Shown here: positions 25,191 through 38,200 of the stretch, piece by piece
How the letters are laid out: each line of letters starts with the position of its first letter
How positions within the stretch are numbered: position 1 is the stretch's first letter
Assembly (NCBI GenBank): GCA_004335635.1
Contig: QAXH01003785.1
Span: 1 to 64,000 of the forward strand
DNA length: 64,000 nt
Reading direction: 5' to 3'
Source of the DNA: Chloromonas sp. AAM2
Taxonomy: Eukaryota; Chlorophyta; Chlorophyceae; Chlamydomonadales; Chlamydomonadaceae
Position numbers and translations under genes: made by a program
The notes under the pieces: model-generated
The model's input: only the letters and a program-made list of their open reading frames with translations
The model's database searches: none
What the model was told of the DNA's origin: nothing

Positions 25191-25789
25191 TGCATGCGTT
25201 GTCACCTGTCCAGCGCGCAGAGTGTTGCCATTCTGGTCCATCAAACTATCAACTAACAACTTTGTCGATGCGCTCATGCGACCCAGAGGACATTGAGCAA
25301 TGATGTTGATACTGTTGATGTCTGGAGCGACGTCGCTTGGTATTTGCGCAAGACGCACACCTTATTTCGGATGCACTCTGTGCCAGCAACGCAAATTCGC
25401 CTGGCTTGCATGCAAGTAAAGCGCTTGCAACCACTCACCAGGCGAGAATGCAAGCCAACAAGCTTGCGCAGCTGTGAGTGCTCGCGATATCATTTGTAGT
25501 CCGTGGTTTGACAATGCGAATACCTTGCCGCCAGATTCTACGTAGCAGCGTACATTCAAGGTGACGCGGCCTCGCTGCCCGCAAGAAACTAGGTGGGCGA
25601 ATTCAGACGCATGGCTTCCGTCAAACATGGTTTGGATTGGTTGCAAGCGAGCATCGACCACACCAGTCCCAGGGCCGTCTATGACTCGGCTTCCCGTCTC
25701 CCTTTTGGCATGCAAGCAAGTCAACAACCTGAAAGCTCGCTGACTCGCAAGCACGTTAGCTCCTGCACATGCTTTATGCATAGAGCGGT

Positions 25790-26260
25790 ACATGTTGCGT
25801 GCATGGTGCAGAGCCTACATGAGACAATGCCTATCGCATGCATGGAACGGAACCTGAAGCATGCATTGAAAAGCACCGGTTCCAAGCACAGAGGGGTACA
25901 TGTTGCCTGCATAGAAGGCTAGATGTTGTGCGCATGGACCGAGACCTGCAGCATGTATGGAGTAGCACCAGGTGCATGCGGGGCACGCGCTACATGCATG
26001 GAACGGCACTTGAAGCGCGCATGGAATGGCACGAAGTGCATGCATGGAACGGCAGTGAACCATGCATGAAACGGTACCTGCTGCATGCATTCCTTGGTAT
26101 CTCTTGCATGCATGGACCGGCACCTGTTGATGCATGGAACGCTGCCCATTGCATGCATGGAACGGTACCTGTTGCATGTATTAGACGGAACTTGAAGCAT
26201 GCATGCATGCATGGCACATGTTGCTTGCATAGGACGGCATCTGTCGCATGCATGGAGCGG
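25790..26260. repeat. Degenerate array of CATGCATGGAACGG-type units
   Basis: At least ten units of the form GCATGCATGGAACGG(C/T)AC, spaced roughly 25 to 40 bp apart, with further examples at 24670-24770. The palindromic core TGCATGCA recurs. Open frames crossing it on both strands are low-complexity and not credible genes. Confidence 0.8.
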
Positions 26261-26685
26261 CATGAATGAAACGACACATGATTCATTCCTGGAACGTTAC
26301 TTTTGGCATGCGATGGCATTATACAATGCGATGGCTTTATACAATAGAATGTAGCTGTTGCAGAGACAGGTCAGGTAACTGCATGCCGTTAACATCAACA
26401 GGGTTAGCGGTGGTTGGTTCCGCAGTACCATGCTGACCGAGGCGTTAGCTGACGATTGCAAAAAGCGCTTGCCTGGATCATGGACTTGCATCCAGAAGTA
26501 CGGAGTGCGCTCGTTTAGAGCACTGGATATGTTAGCTGGAGTCGTTGCCAGAGAGCTCATTGCTTGAGACAAGAGCCGTATTGTAATGGCAAGTCGCTGC
26601 CAGAGTTCTTGCCATGAGAGCGACTGTGAACCTTGCTGGACGTTTGCATGAGGACACGGGAGGATGAAGCACTTTGCATGACCTG
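26160..26685. repeat. Segmental direct duplication, copy 2
   Basis: This is the partner of 24650-25190. The two copies are about 1.5 kb apart start to start, and the CATGCATGG array extends between them. Confidence 0.75.
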
Positions 26686-27398
26686 TAGCTTCACGCACTT
26701 ACAGAATCAAGCAAACCTTAAATAACAAGCTGCAACAAGCATGTGAGGCAATAATAGGAAACGAAATGCCAAAAGAATGTGTCCATGAGCAGACCAGTGC
26801 TGGTCATCAGTCTGTGCCCTCGTACCCTGCAGCCGGCCACATGTTGCTGCAAAAAATGTAGCCTCCCATGCACAGCTCGTTTCATTCGTTTCATTGCAGC
26901 CGGTCACATGTTACAGCCCAAGAGGTTCATAAAAAACATGCAGTGACACAGTAACACGTGTCTCCCAAACAAAAAAAGGGCGACGAGCTGGACACTTTAG
27001 AACTGGTATGATTGTCAGGCCCTGGTACTCCTACTGGAAATGGTCCGCGTCAGAGGGGGTTATCTGTGTCCCTGCAGACACACACGTGCATGTCACATTC
27101 AACAGCGTGTGGCAACTGCATCTTAATGCAGCGTGTGGCGACTCATAGGGCTTGCAATGCTCTTCCCTGGCCAATCTCTCTATGCCCAAGTGTGGCTGGC
27201 GTTTCAAACAGGCTTGCATTCATATGGATCGCTGAGTGTCCGTGTGCTGTGGAGGTGCGCTTCAGCCAATGAGTCTCTTCCAATCAGCACAGTGTGAGGC
27301 ACTGTTGCAAATGTGGCTGGGATATCCAACCTGGAATAGCCGGTTGTGCCGCAGCTCGTTTTAGCATGGTTATAATGCAAAGCAGCTTCATGTGTCAC

Positions 27399-30300
27399 TC
27401 ACAGAAATGACATCTGCCCGGAGGCCATCAATCGGTCCACCACAGCCTGCTCAGCCTGACACTGCTGCAGCTCCCCGGGTTTGAGGTCTGGTCGCTCGGC
27501 AGCAAACGTACAAGGACACCTGGGTGTGGCGCAGTGACAGCGAGGCACAGTTGTGCATGTAGCTGGCATGAGCAGCACCAGCATGTGTGCATGGGAGCAG
27601 ATGCACCGCATGCAAGTTGGATTTTGACCTTTGAGGGCATGCATCGAGGCCACGTGCCATGTACTGCATGTTGCCTCTTGCTGCCGCCAGAGGCATGATG
27701 TTTGGACTCAACAGATGGCTTTCGTTCCAACCTCTGTTCCTTTCGCCCCACCATCGTCAACTCGTGCAAAACTCTGTGATGGTGTGCATTTCGTGCATGT
27801 TCACGCTCTACTGCTACACGCCACATGCGTTTCAGACTTGTGAAACACCAATGCTCAGTCCAGACCACAGCAGCGCACCTGCTGCGGACCATGCTGCTGA
27901 CTGGCACGTGATTGCATGAGCGAGCGCCAATGCCCATGAATGTCGGGGTGGACCAAGTGTCACGTGCATTGACCTCCGGCTGCAGCAAGCTAGCGGTGCT
28001 CTGGCTCAACTGCAGGCCAGGGCAGAGTAAGCGAGGTCCTGCCAGCGTGTCAATGAGCAATCACGAGGTGCATAACCCCTGGTTTGCAGCAGGGATGCAC
28101 AACTTGTGCCTTGCAACATGGATGAAGCGGGCCGGCTGACTGACCTGGGCTTGATGGCTGTGGTGATGACTGAAAATGAGCAAGGGTGTACACACGTGGT
28201 GCAGGGCAGTGCCAGCACTGGCAAGCGGCAGTGGGTAAACGCTAATGCATGAACGCCATTCGTGCAGCAGCTTGTTGTTCTGGCCACGGAGAAGCAGGTG
28301 ACGCTGTCTGATCCCTGGTACCCTGCCACATTAGCATGTCTGCCCTGGGCCAAGGCCATCCCTGGCAGGCTCCACACCTTGAGCCGGTCGGTGGTGCGTG
28401 CGGCCCACAGGTTTGTGTTGTAGGTGAAGGACGAGCGCACGCTGCGGCCAAGCACAGGCAGCGCAGCTGCTTCAAAGATGTTACACATGGCTGCAGGGGT
28501 TGCACACAGCTGTCAGCCCAGTGTCAATTGCGGCATGCAGGCGCCTTGTCAAGCAGGTGTGGGCATCAGGAAAACGAAAGCCTAAACAACCAGCTGAACA
28601 CTCCGCGCGCGAATGAATGCCCTCCAGGATAATAGGTCTCTCACAGGTTGAAAACGGCCTGAGCATGAGCAGAAAAGCAAGGCTGTTGGAGTCCCGGGTT
28701 GCATACCTTTTGGGGTTGGCATTGTCTGGCATGATAGAGCATTCCTTCCACAGTTCGTTCAGTGCCCTGCAAGTCGTGCGCATGGAAGGGCATACGTTGA
28801 CATACAGTTTCAACCCCGGCACTCCAACATCGAACCTCAGCTGGTTTGCTCCACTCTCCAATGTGCACCTACATTAGCTCTGCCTTGGGTGGGCAGTTGA
28901 GCAGCTGAGGGATTGGGTGCTCCTGGTTCGCCATGGCCTCGTGCATGCTGCGGTAGGCATGCGCATCCTGAGGCAAGGGCAGACAAGAGGCAAGGACAGG
29001 CCAAGGTATGCTTAGGATAACGATAGGCAAGGTCAACTGAAAACCACGTCACAACGTCACAGAGTCGCAACGCAACAAGGACACAACGAGGCAGGGCAAA
29101 GCGCGCTTGAAAGAAAGGCTTGCCTCCTCCTCATGGCATGCAGAACCCACATGCACTGCCATGTTGCTCCATCCAACCAGGCACTGGGTGGGCAGACTGC
29201 ACCATTGCATCTTGTATGCAGACAATACTAGCGAAATGTCGGATGGCGAACCGAGTCATGCATCAAGTGAAGTGTTGCCTGCACCATTGCACTTGCACCC
29301 ACGCCCTTGCAGTTTGTGTGCAATGTACAGTAGCATGTCCTGTCTGTTGCGACGGATCAATCCTAAGTGCATGTGATTGGTGCGGCCATCGTCAGTAGTG
29401 CATGACGAGGGGTGAACTCAAGACAATGCTCATCACCTTTATGTCGTAGGCTAGCTGTGCAGCCGTGACACGTGGCAGGTCAGGGAACGTCCCAAGGATG
29501 CCACCCTTGGCGATGTGATCTTGCATCTGAGGACACCATGCAACCCTCATTTCAGCCTTGGGTTGTGCGCGCCTGGATGTCGGTCATTGGTACTGCCTAG
29601 ACACTGCACCTTCATGGATATATGCATGTCAACACGCTGTCATGGCATGTGATGTTAGAAACCCAAATCAAAAGTGTGTTCAGTTCGCACGGCACAACTG
29701 CGGATGGACTTTCAGAAGATACTTGAGGATGGATGTGTCTGGTCACTGAGTCCCAGGATGCAAAACCAACAGCACCGGACACACTGCTGTCACACGCACC
29801 CACCAGCCCCATGCTGTAGTTATGCGCCAGCAGCGTCGTCAGCATCTCAGGATTATCCGTGATTAGGTGGCTGAACTGGGGCACCACGTACGGCGCACGT
29901 TCAGCCACACCTGTGCAAGCAGCAGCAAGTGCTTGACAATGACATGACACAGTATGTTCGTGTGCAGATATGCATCAATTCCCATGGATGGAATGGGAGG
30001 CCACTTGCTCAGAATGCAGGGTTCGTGTGCATAGGGCCGATCAGCTTGGCTTGGCACTGGGATTGCAAGAGATGGTACCTTGCGCGGTATCCTTTCATCC
30101 TAATCCTGCCCTAGCCCCCCTCCAGGCCATGCCTGCCCTGACCTGGCCCGGATCTGCTCTGCTACGTGCACCCACCCGGATTGTACTCAAACACTACGTT
30201 TTCCACGGTGTGTGCCTTGAACAGTCCAGAGGCTGACTTCATCACAATGGGCTCGAAACCCTCGACATCAACCTACAGTGCACACGTGAAAGGCGGAACA

Positions 30301-33119
30301 AACACGTCACACACCAGTGTGCCAACCTTTAGCCCATGACTGGTGCCTTTCTGTCACATTTCCTGCCTTGTGTGGTTTGTTGGTTATCTTGAAGCCATGA
30401 TAAGCAGCGTTAGAAATTCTCTGCTGCCTATTAATCCTTTAAAAAGCCAGCCTGTTTGTAGTGCACTCCGCCTGAGTATGGCTGCTCTGCTTCATGAGCC
30501 TGCATGACCATCATTCCTGCTCTCGTCCTGGCATGGGGATGATGCCTCTGGTAATTTAAACCCCAGTGCAGCGGCATCAGTCTATGTAGCCCCTGTTGAC
30601 ACAGGCGACCTTACCTTTACCCTGCCTGTACCGATCCTGCAGCTGGCGGTCTTTTCTACAGCTGCTCTTATCCTTGTCTGACCTCCTGCCTGCCATAGAC
30701 TTGCCCATATACCCTAGCGCTACCCTAGCCTGTGCGCACCTTCATGAGCAGCACATTCTCGCCCACCACACTATCCAGCCGCTCACTGCCCACATCCACA
30801 TGCTCAGCCTCTGCAGCAACACACATATTTGGTTTGGGCGAAGCAGCATGAGCTGGGTGCACAACTGCTCTTGAATGTTGTCCCAACATGTTACTGTTAC
30901 AGACCCAAGGGCCGTTCTCTCAGCTGTAAAGCCATTCCACCTGTGTCTTACGGCTTTGTCACTCAGAAATGCAAAATGTAGCCTGGCGCTGCCACCCTGG
31001 TCGACTGCCTTTGACATGACGTTTAACACCCTGCTCAGCCCAGCAGGTTTGGCTCTTACCTTGGCTGTTTATCTGGTTGATGCCCTTGACACTGCAGGGC
31101 ACGCACTGGCAGCGAAAGCATGATGTGCTACCACGTGGTGTTGTCGGCATTATTATTATGCTGAGCATTATGCCTGAATCAAGCAGTGAATGGAATGCCA
31201 CCAAACTGGTACTTGTGCATGCAGCAGTTGTGAACAACAGCGTTGGCCTGGCCCTGATTTGCACCACTGCCACAGTGCTGGGTGCGTCTGTGTGTGCATG
31301 GTCGCACCTGGCAGTTCCCCAGATGCCCTTCCGTGGTACCTGTGTGCACATGAGAAGTAGGCAAGTTAGGCTTTGGGCTGGACAGGCTCTGAGCAACAGA
31401 AGGTACAGCAAAAGTCAGAGCGTGCCACGGCCCACCTGCATGGTCACAGTCTGCGCGTTCTGATCCGACACGACCTTGTCTCGGACTGTCACCAAGTGCG
31501 CAACGTTGTTGATTGCCAGGTTGTATGCCATGATGGCGCGGAAGTGCGGCACAGGTTCCCATGCAGTGACTCTGTACCGCACACAAAGACAGGACGTGAT
31601 GTGTGTGGCAACCATACAGGCAAGGTATGGTGTTTCAGGATGGCAGAGGTGCGCCAGTCTCCATGCCTGGAGTGCTATAGTTACACCCTCGCTGTGACTC
31701 AGCAGCAACATGGCAATAAATCGGAAATTATAATTATTAGAAGGAGGACCGCACAATGGGCACAAACAAATGTGTCCTACTCAGGCCAGCTGCCTCTGTG
31801 AGCACACAGTGGCCTGCATGTCAGGGTCGAGCTGCTCTCTGGTAGCTTTGGCCCCTCACCTGCAGCCCAGCAGTGCGGCGTACACAGAGAAGTATCCAAA
31901 GTTGGCGCCCACGTCCACCACCATGCGCCGCTGGCCCGCTGCCTCGTCAAAGCACTGGTCTTTCAGAACCATTTCGAAGATCTGCACTCCAGTATGAGAT
32001 GGAGGTCATAAATCACAACAAGCAGGGTGCTGCAGCTTCCCGTCTGCTTGAATCAACTGTATAGTGAGATTTACATACATCTCACAGAATGTGCAGCTGC
32101 CCGCCAGGGACACTAAAGATCCCACCAACATACGGTGTTTACGTGCCATCTTCCTATGTGCAATCGTTAGGTGCATGTCCCGTCCACATGCCATAGGATG
32201 CATCCCAGCCGTTCCCTGCACATGCACACGTGCCCAGGACTATGCACGCAGCTCAACCCCTGAGCACCTTTGTGATGCCCGCCTCAATGATGCCGTTGTT
32301 GGCAATGTACGCCGACACGTCCAGGTCCGAACTAGGGTCCGTGAACAGCATCTGAAGCACAAGGGGGCAACGAAGGGCGGACATGGACACTGCTGGCTGC
32401 AAGTGTTTGCAAAGGCCGGGCACAAAGCATGATGGAGTTTGCTGCGAGGCTGTTCAACTAGCGCTGTGTGTGTGTCCAAGTCACCAATGCTTGCTCAGGA
32501 TCGGAATGGTGTTTTTGGCGATTAGCGATAATTGCGAATGGTGCTTTGGAGGGACTCATACACCCCTCCATACCTGGAAGGGCGGGTCAGTGACTGTGTT
32601 GCGTGTGAACAGGCGCGCCCCAAGCGTCTGGGTCAGGTACGCCACCGGGCCACCCTCACTCCTGCACACAATCAACGAGCACAGACACCTTGGACACACA
32701 AAACTCAGTTTGTCTACGTCCTTCCATCTAGGCCTAGGCTGCACTGCCCTGTCCAGCAGGCAGGCCAGGTCGTACGGTGCTCACTGTAGAGTTGGCAGTT
32801 CGTGCCTACTTTGGCCCCACTGCACCAACAAATCAGTTCTACCGGGCAGCCTCTGTTCATGCTTGAGAAGCCCTCCAGCCCGCTGTCACGTGACCTGTAC
32901 TGGCCACAAGGCCGCTCCCAGAGCCCCACCAATGACCTACCAGACGTCCTGCATCGCCATGCCTGAGTACGCTCCACAGTCAGCACAGTCCGTGCCTGTG
33001 ATGCACCACGACACGCCATGGCGCTGAGGTTCCTTGATAGGACTGTTGATCTGTGTTTCTTACTGGTGCAACATTCTGGCCGTTTCCCAGCAGCCCGCTC
33101 CAAATGGAAGGCCATGTAG

Positions 33120-33152
<33 letters not shown>

Positions 33153-34125
33153 GCAGAGAATACTAACCTAGGTCGCAGTGCACCTCCATTGTGGTGCCAT
33201 TGGCCGGCCGCCCCTCGTCACACACACCGTTCTTAGCCTGCAAGGTGCAGACGCAAGTCTCAAGTTCGTGGCCTTCCAGCTGGGCTGTTTTGCCCAAGCC
33301 ACATGAGTGCAGTCAGACACACGACCGACCAGGAAACTTCGAGTTGCCAGCTGATTACTAAAAACATTCCAGCCGGGCCTTGTGATGGTGTGGACAAGAA
33401 AACTCTCACCCTGGTGCTCAGCTCCTACTTGTAATCTGTTCAATTCTTCATGGCTAAGTCACCAATCGCTTGTCGACGTTCCCCTGGCCGCCACACCCAC
33501 CACCCTCCACCACCGCCGTCCTGGCTAAGCTTTCACCTGCATCTGTACAAGTGTTGCTTGCCTTGCTTTGCTTCTCGCATGCCCTTCCCTCTGCCTTCCA
33601 TGCATATTCACCTTGGTGCATGTGTCGTCGCATCGGTTAGACCATGCAAATGTGCCCCAGGGCTGCTGCTGTCGCACTATCGGCTGCAGTTTTGCTGCCT
33701 CTTGCTGCTCCCGCAACTGTTGCGCAGCCTGCTGCTGCTTTTGCATCTCCGCTAACTGCAGCAGCAGCTCTTCCCGGTACTGTTGCTGCTCTAACGTTAG
33801 GCTAGATGAAGCCAGTTTTGTAGGGGCTACGACAGGTGTGGCGCTGTTTGATGGTGGGAAATTGGTGCCTGAGATGAACATGAGCAAGGCACACTGGAGG
33901 TTGTATAAGGCACACTGGTGGGTAGCACTGCTGAAGTCGTGTGACCCCTGGTCCTGTTTGCAGTGCAGTGTGGTACACATTGATGGCTGCAAGCTTGCTC
34001 TCACCAAGCCTCCAGCCAGCTCCCCAGCACAAACAGCACATGGTGAGCATGAGGCATGCTGCGCCAAGCCCAGCTCTTCGTACTCCACCACTTGACAAAC
34101 GCGGTTGAAGCGGAACATCTCGCAT
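27399..34125 (-). CDS. FkbM-family methyltransferase with type II membrane anchor (copy 2, 610 aa)
   Basis: Tandem paralogue of the gene at 14630-23673. Exons: 34005-34125, 33612-33868, 33168-33237, 32941-32995, 32574-32661, 32268-32351, 31860-31981, 31436-31571, 31308-31339, 31060-31091, 30740-30810, 30176-30272, 29804-29910, 29437-29526, 28873-28967, 28707-28766, 28378-28441, 27879-28009, 27399-27519; phases agree. The start at 34125 gives a short N-terminus followed by a hydrophobic anchor (about residues 20-36). Exon 2 encodes a Gln-rich, probably coiled-coil stem longer than in copy 1. Motifs: NGVCDEG, GTDCADCG, VVVDVGANFGYF (245-256), WEPVPHFR, DVEGFEP (358-364). Relative to copy 1 it has an extra intron (31092-31307), lacks another (inside 27879-28009), and the intron after exon 3 is shifted by one base. 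The TGA stop again overlaps a donor-like GTGAGT. Confidence 0.87.
33121..33156. repeat. (CAA)n microsatellite
   Basis: About ten CAA units ending in CAGCAG lie in an intron of the second methyltransferase gene, close to the donor of exon 3. Confidence 0.9.
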
Positions 34126-35232
34126 TTCGCACAGCTCGTGACACAATAACCCACTATGAACAGCGATGTAGTCCACTCGGGTGACTGAACCACATGCCGA
34201 ATGCTGACCTTGGCTGGCTCTCCAAGTTTCAAAAACGCGAGAATTTGAAATCCTCTCACTCTTCTCATTGTGTCGAAAACTGTTACAGCCTGTGGCCTGC
34301 CTTCTACCGGCTGCGGCGGCCCTGAAGCTGCGCCATCAGTTTGAGACGTGATGGGCTGGCTGGCTGCTGGCCGGGACGCCACCATGTTACTGTACGTGCT
34401 GAGCGTGCAGATGCCTGCGTTGCACAGGATGTGGCTGTGCGACCGCTGGTACGCGAACCTGCACTGCTTGTTCGCTGGTGTCGTCGCGCACTGTCGTCCA
34501 CGACTGACTCCTTGCACACATTGGACTGCGCACATAACCTGTCCAGAGCCATCCACACGTTGGCGCAATGTATGTAGTACATGTACTAGGACGTTGCGTG
34601 CATGAAAGGCATCAGCAGAACAGGGTGAAAAAGTGCTCATATTGGTTAGGTCAGTTATGGTATCTGTAAGGGTGGTATCTGTAAGGGTTAGGGCTGGGGC
34701 CATTACGTTTGGTCCAGCTAATCATCAGACGTGGCATTGAGGTTGCATTGCGGACGTGATATTTGCAATCTGGAAGTTACCTGCCTGCATCCAAACGCCA
34801 CCATCTGCAACACGGCAAGGATTTTGAACACTTGCACCTCTAACATCAGCCGCCCAAGGTCGTGATCATTTCTATCAGATTCAACATCCTTCAAAACTAG
34901 TGGTTTTCACACCAAGTTGTGCTGTTAAGCGCAAATAGGAGGAGAGGCCCAGACAATGATGTGATATGAGCCATGACATGACTGTCCCAAGTGGCACGCC
35001 GCAGCAGCAATTACAAGGCCCACCGTAACATCACGAGGTCACCACCTTCACCTTCAATCTGTAGACTGACATATTCAACCCTCACCACAACAACCTTTAA
35101 CCTGCTTTAGCCGTTAGCAACCGACGTTGTCGTTATCACAGCAATTCTTTGGCGCGTTGAGGAGAGGAGACAGAGTGGTCATTGCAAGAATCTGCCGTCA
35201 ACGCATAAGCGAGTCCTCCTTTGTGTGCCAAC
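34126..35232. promoter_or_regulatory. Divergent intergenic region between methyltransferase copy 2 and RPN6
   Basis: 1.1 kb lies between two divergent start codons, so both promoters should be here. A short direct repeat (TGGTATCTGTAAGGGT, twice, near 34659-34690) is visible. I recognise no TATA box with confidence and no RNA gene. Confidence 0.45.
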
Positions 35233-38200
35233 ATGGCCACCATCGACTTGGCGACCATACCTGAGGGTCCAGCTGGGATTCCGCAACTTCAAGCGTTTGT
35301 TTTGCAAGAAGGACCTTCAGATGCAGAGACTATCAAGGTCAAGGAGCAGGCCATTAACCAACTGACCGAGCTTCACGTAAAGCAGCAGAATGCACAAGCT
35401 CTCAGCGACCTGCTGTCGCAATTGCGGACCTTCTTCACGACCATTCCAAAAGCTAAGACAGCAAAGATTGTGCGATCCATCATTGACAGCATCGCCAAAG
35501 TTCCGGGGTCTACACAACTGCAGGTGCGATCTCTAAGATCCCCAACTAGGGTCTTCAGTTTCACAACAGCACATGCTCCCTCTTCACGTACCTGAAGTCT
35601 GCTGGACCACTTTTAAGCGCTTCCTTCTAGGTGTCTGCATGCAATTCGAGCCTCCAGGCAGGTGGTGCATGGCAACAGCTGATGCATGCACATGTGCACT
35701 CATATGCAGATGCAAGTGTGCAAGGAGCAGGTGGAGTGGGCGAAGACAGAAAAGCGTGCTTTCCTTCGGCAGCGCATTGAGCTGCGTCTGGCCAGCCTCT
35801 ACCTAGAGAGCAGGAATTTTCAGGAAGCTCTGGAGCTTATCGGCTCGTAAGTTATGCATGGCACAGGCTCGTCCAAAGCCTCAGGCAAGGAAGCGCATGC
35901 TGATGTGTTGGGATGGGATTATCAAGCAGCACAAACAGCGCACCATCCTCCTGGTGGGGTCAGTAACCGTGTGTGTACTGTCTTCAAAGCTGGCCTGCTT
36001 CTGATCCTTGCATTGTCCGGATGCGCAATCGCGTTGTTCAGGCTGCTGAGTGAGGTGAAGAAGCTTGATGACAAGCTACTACTTGTGGACATCCACCTGC
36101 TGGAGAGCAAAGGTCAGGCCATGCACACTAACACGCACAAGTGTGGGACAGCCATGAGCACTGACTGACTACTAGAGCGGGTGCATTTCACGTCGCAAGA
36201 CTCAGCCAACAGTTTCTAGCGGGTGCAAGACGCAGGGCAGGTCTGGTGGCACATGTGCTGAAGGCAGCTCCTGTCATCTGAGGTTTGGGGCTCACGCATA
36301 GCGATTGCATGTGTGTGCACCATCGTTGCGCAGTCAACTTCTTGTTACGCAACCTGCCCAAGGCTCGTGCTGCGCTCACAGCCGGCAGGACAGCAGCCAA
36401 CGCCATCTACGTGCCCCTGCACTTGCAGGCAGAGGCAAGTCTGGCATGCCATACAGAATGGATGTGGGGTGTGCATAGCAAGCGTATCGCCAATCAACTG
36501 TTGCGGTTGTCTGTGCAGCACTGTCCTGGCCATGCATCATCAGCCGTACTGGTGTAGTTTTTGGAAGTCTTACTCTGCAAATGCCGCATGTATGTGACCG
36601 TATTCAAAGACATGTCGGGGGTGTCAGCAGGGGTGAACCCGGAATGCTTCATCTCCACCCTGTCTGTATGCTTGTTGGTGTTGTGCGTGCAGATTGATTG
36701 CCAGAGTGGGACTCTCTCTGCTGAGGAGAAGGATTTTAAGACAGCCTTCTCGTATTTCTTTGAGGGGTTTGAGCAGTTCAGCGCACTGAGTGACCCCAAG
36801 GCAGTGTCACTGCTCAAGTACATGTTGCTGTGCAAGATCATGCTGAATGAGGTGAGCAACGCTGGCTGTGGGGCCACTGGATACTTTGTGTTGAGTAGCT
36901 GGGCCTTAGGTTGTCAGTCTTGGGTTGTGTTGGTCACCAAGGCCACCTGCCCATACTAGGCCCCGTCCGCTGTGGCTTGGCATGCCTTGTGGCCAGCAAG
37001 TCAAGCACATATCAGCGCTTATAACACGCATCATTGTACAGCACAACCAGCTGGAGCTGTTGACCTGCATCACCCACGTGCCATCACACATTGATTACTG
37101 TGCAGTGTCAGGCATGAGTGTACTTGACAGCACGTGACAACGCCCATTTCATTTCTGTCGCAGTCCAACGACGTGCCAGGCATCATCAGCAGCAAGACTG
37201 GCCTCAAGTACGTGGGGCGTGACGTGGACGCCATGAAGGCGGTGGCCAAGGCATCACAGGACCGCAGCCTGTCATCATTCCAGGTCGGTGAGGCAACTTC
37301 AGTGATTCCTCACACCTTGGCAGCAGCTCTTATGCATGTCCGGCGCATTCGTTCAGCTTAGGCATTGGCACGTTCTAGGCACCCACAGCGTGATGCCTGG
37401 CGCATGTTTGGTGCACTTGCACTCTGACAGCAAGCATGGGAGTTTGTCTTGAAGTTACATGGGTCCTGGAAGCCAGAAAGTAAGAAGCGTACAGCAGGTT
37501 TGGTGCGTGGTATGCATGCCCAAACATTACTACTGCAGCCTTCCGCTGTTGTTGCATCACACAATCCCTTTGCGTTTGCTGCGTCACCCCGCAGGGTGTT
37601 TTGACCTCGTACAAGGCTGAGCTGGTTGACGATACGCTGATCAACGGACACCTGTCAGCGCTGTACGACACCCTACTGGAACAGAACCTGGTGCGAGAGG
37701 GGAACTTGAAACCTGCAGTGCATGCATGCCAAATGCAAAGCATGTGATGAAATGACGATGATGATGCATGCCAAGGGCGTCCTCGTGGACTGGTAGAGGC
37801 AATCCAAATAGCATTTGGTGGGCACGTGTCAGTTTTGCATGGCATGAGCTCTCATGAGTTTAGAAACGCTTGTATGGTGTGAGCTGACTTGCGAGGAGCC
37901 TTATGTTTGTTTGAACAGTCTATAAGCTGTGTACTGGGCCTGGTTGCAGGTGCGTCTGATCGAGCCTTTCTCACGCGTTGAGATTGCTCATGTGGCCAAG
38001 CTGATCTCTTTGCCAGCGGACAAGGTGGAGGCCAAGCTCTCACAGGTTAGTGACAGTGCTTGAATTTATCAACATTGAGGAGGCATGAGACTGTGACAGC
38101 TGAATTGATGGGTTGCAGGCATGACTGTCTTGCTTCCTATTTTTGCTTTACACGGCCACACATTCCGTGTGTGCATTGTGGGCGGCGATTCGTCTGGAGT

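Larger units (their letters stand above)
23674..27398. other. Repeat-rich intergenic region between the two methyltransferase genes
   Basis: 3.7 kb with no confident gene. It should contain the promoter of copy 1 near 23.7 kb and the 3' flank of copy 2 near 27.4 kb. It holds a direct segmental duplication and many CATGCATGGAACGG-like units, listed separately. A minus-strand open frame around 25505-25740, with a possible acceptor and an AAG/GTATTC donor, has the composition of an exon but no recognised homology. I regard it as unproven. Confidence 0.55.

Noticed and set aside
24660..26270. Open frames with repeating HACNRYRSMHA-like peptides
   Set aside because: They are translations of the CATGCATGGAACGG DNA repeat and appear on both strands, with no gene structure.
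33525..34703. A 392-codon minus-strand open frame
   Set aside because: It overlaps exons 1 and 2 of methyltransferase copy 2 but reads exon 1 in the wrong frame and runs through the intron. The spliced model matches the paralogue and has consistent phases.
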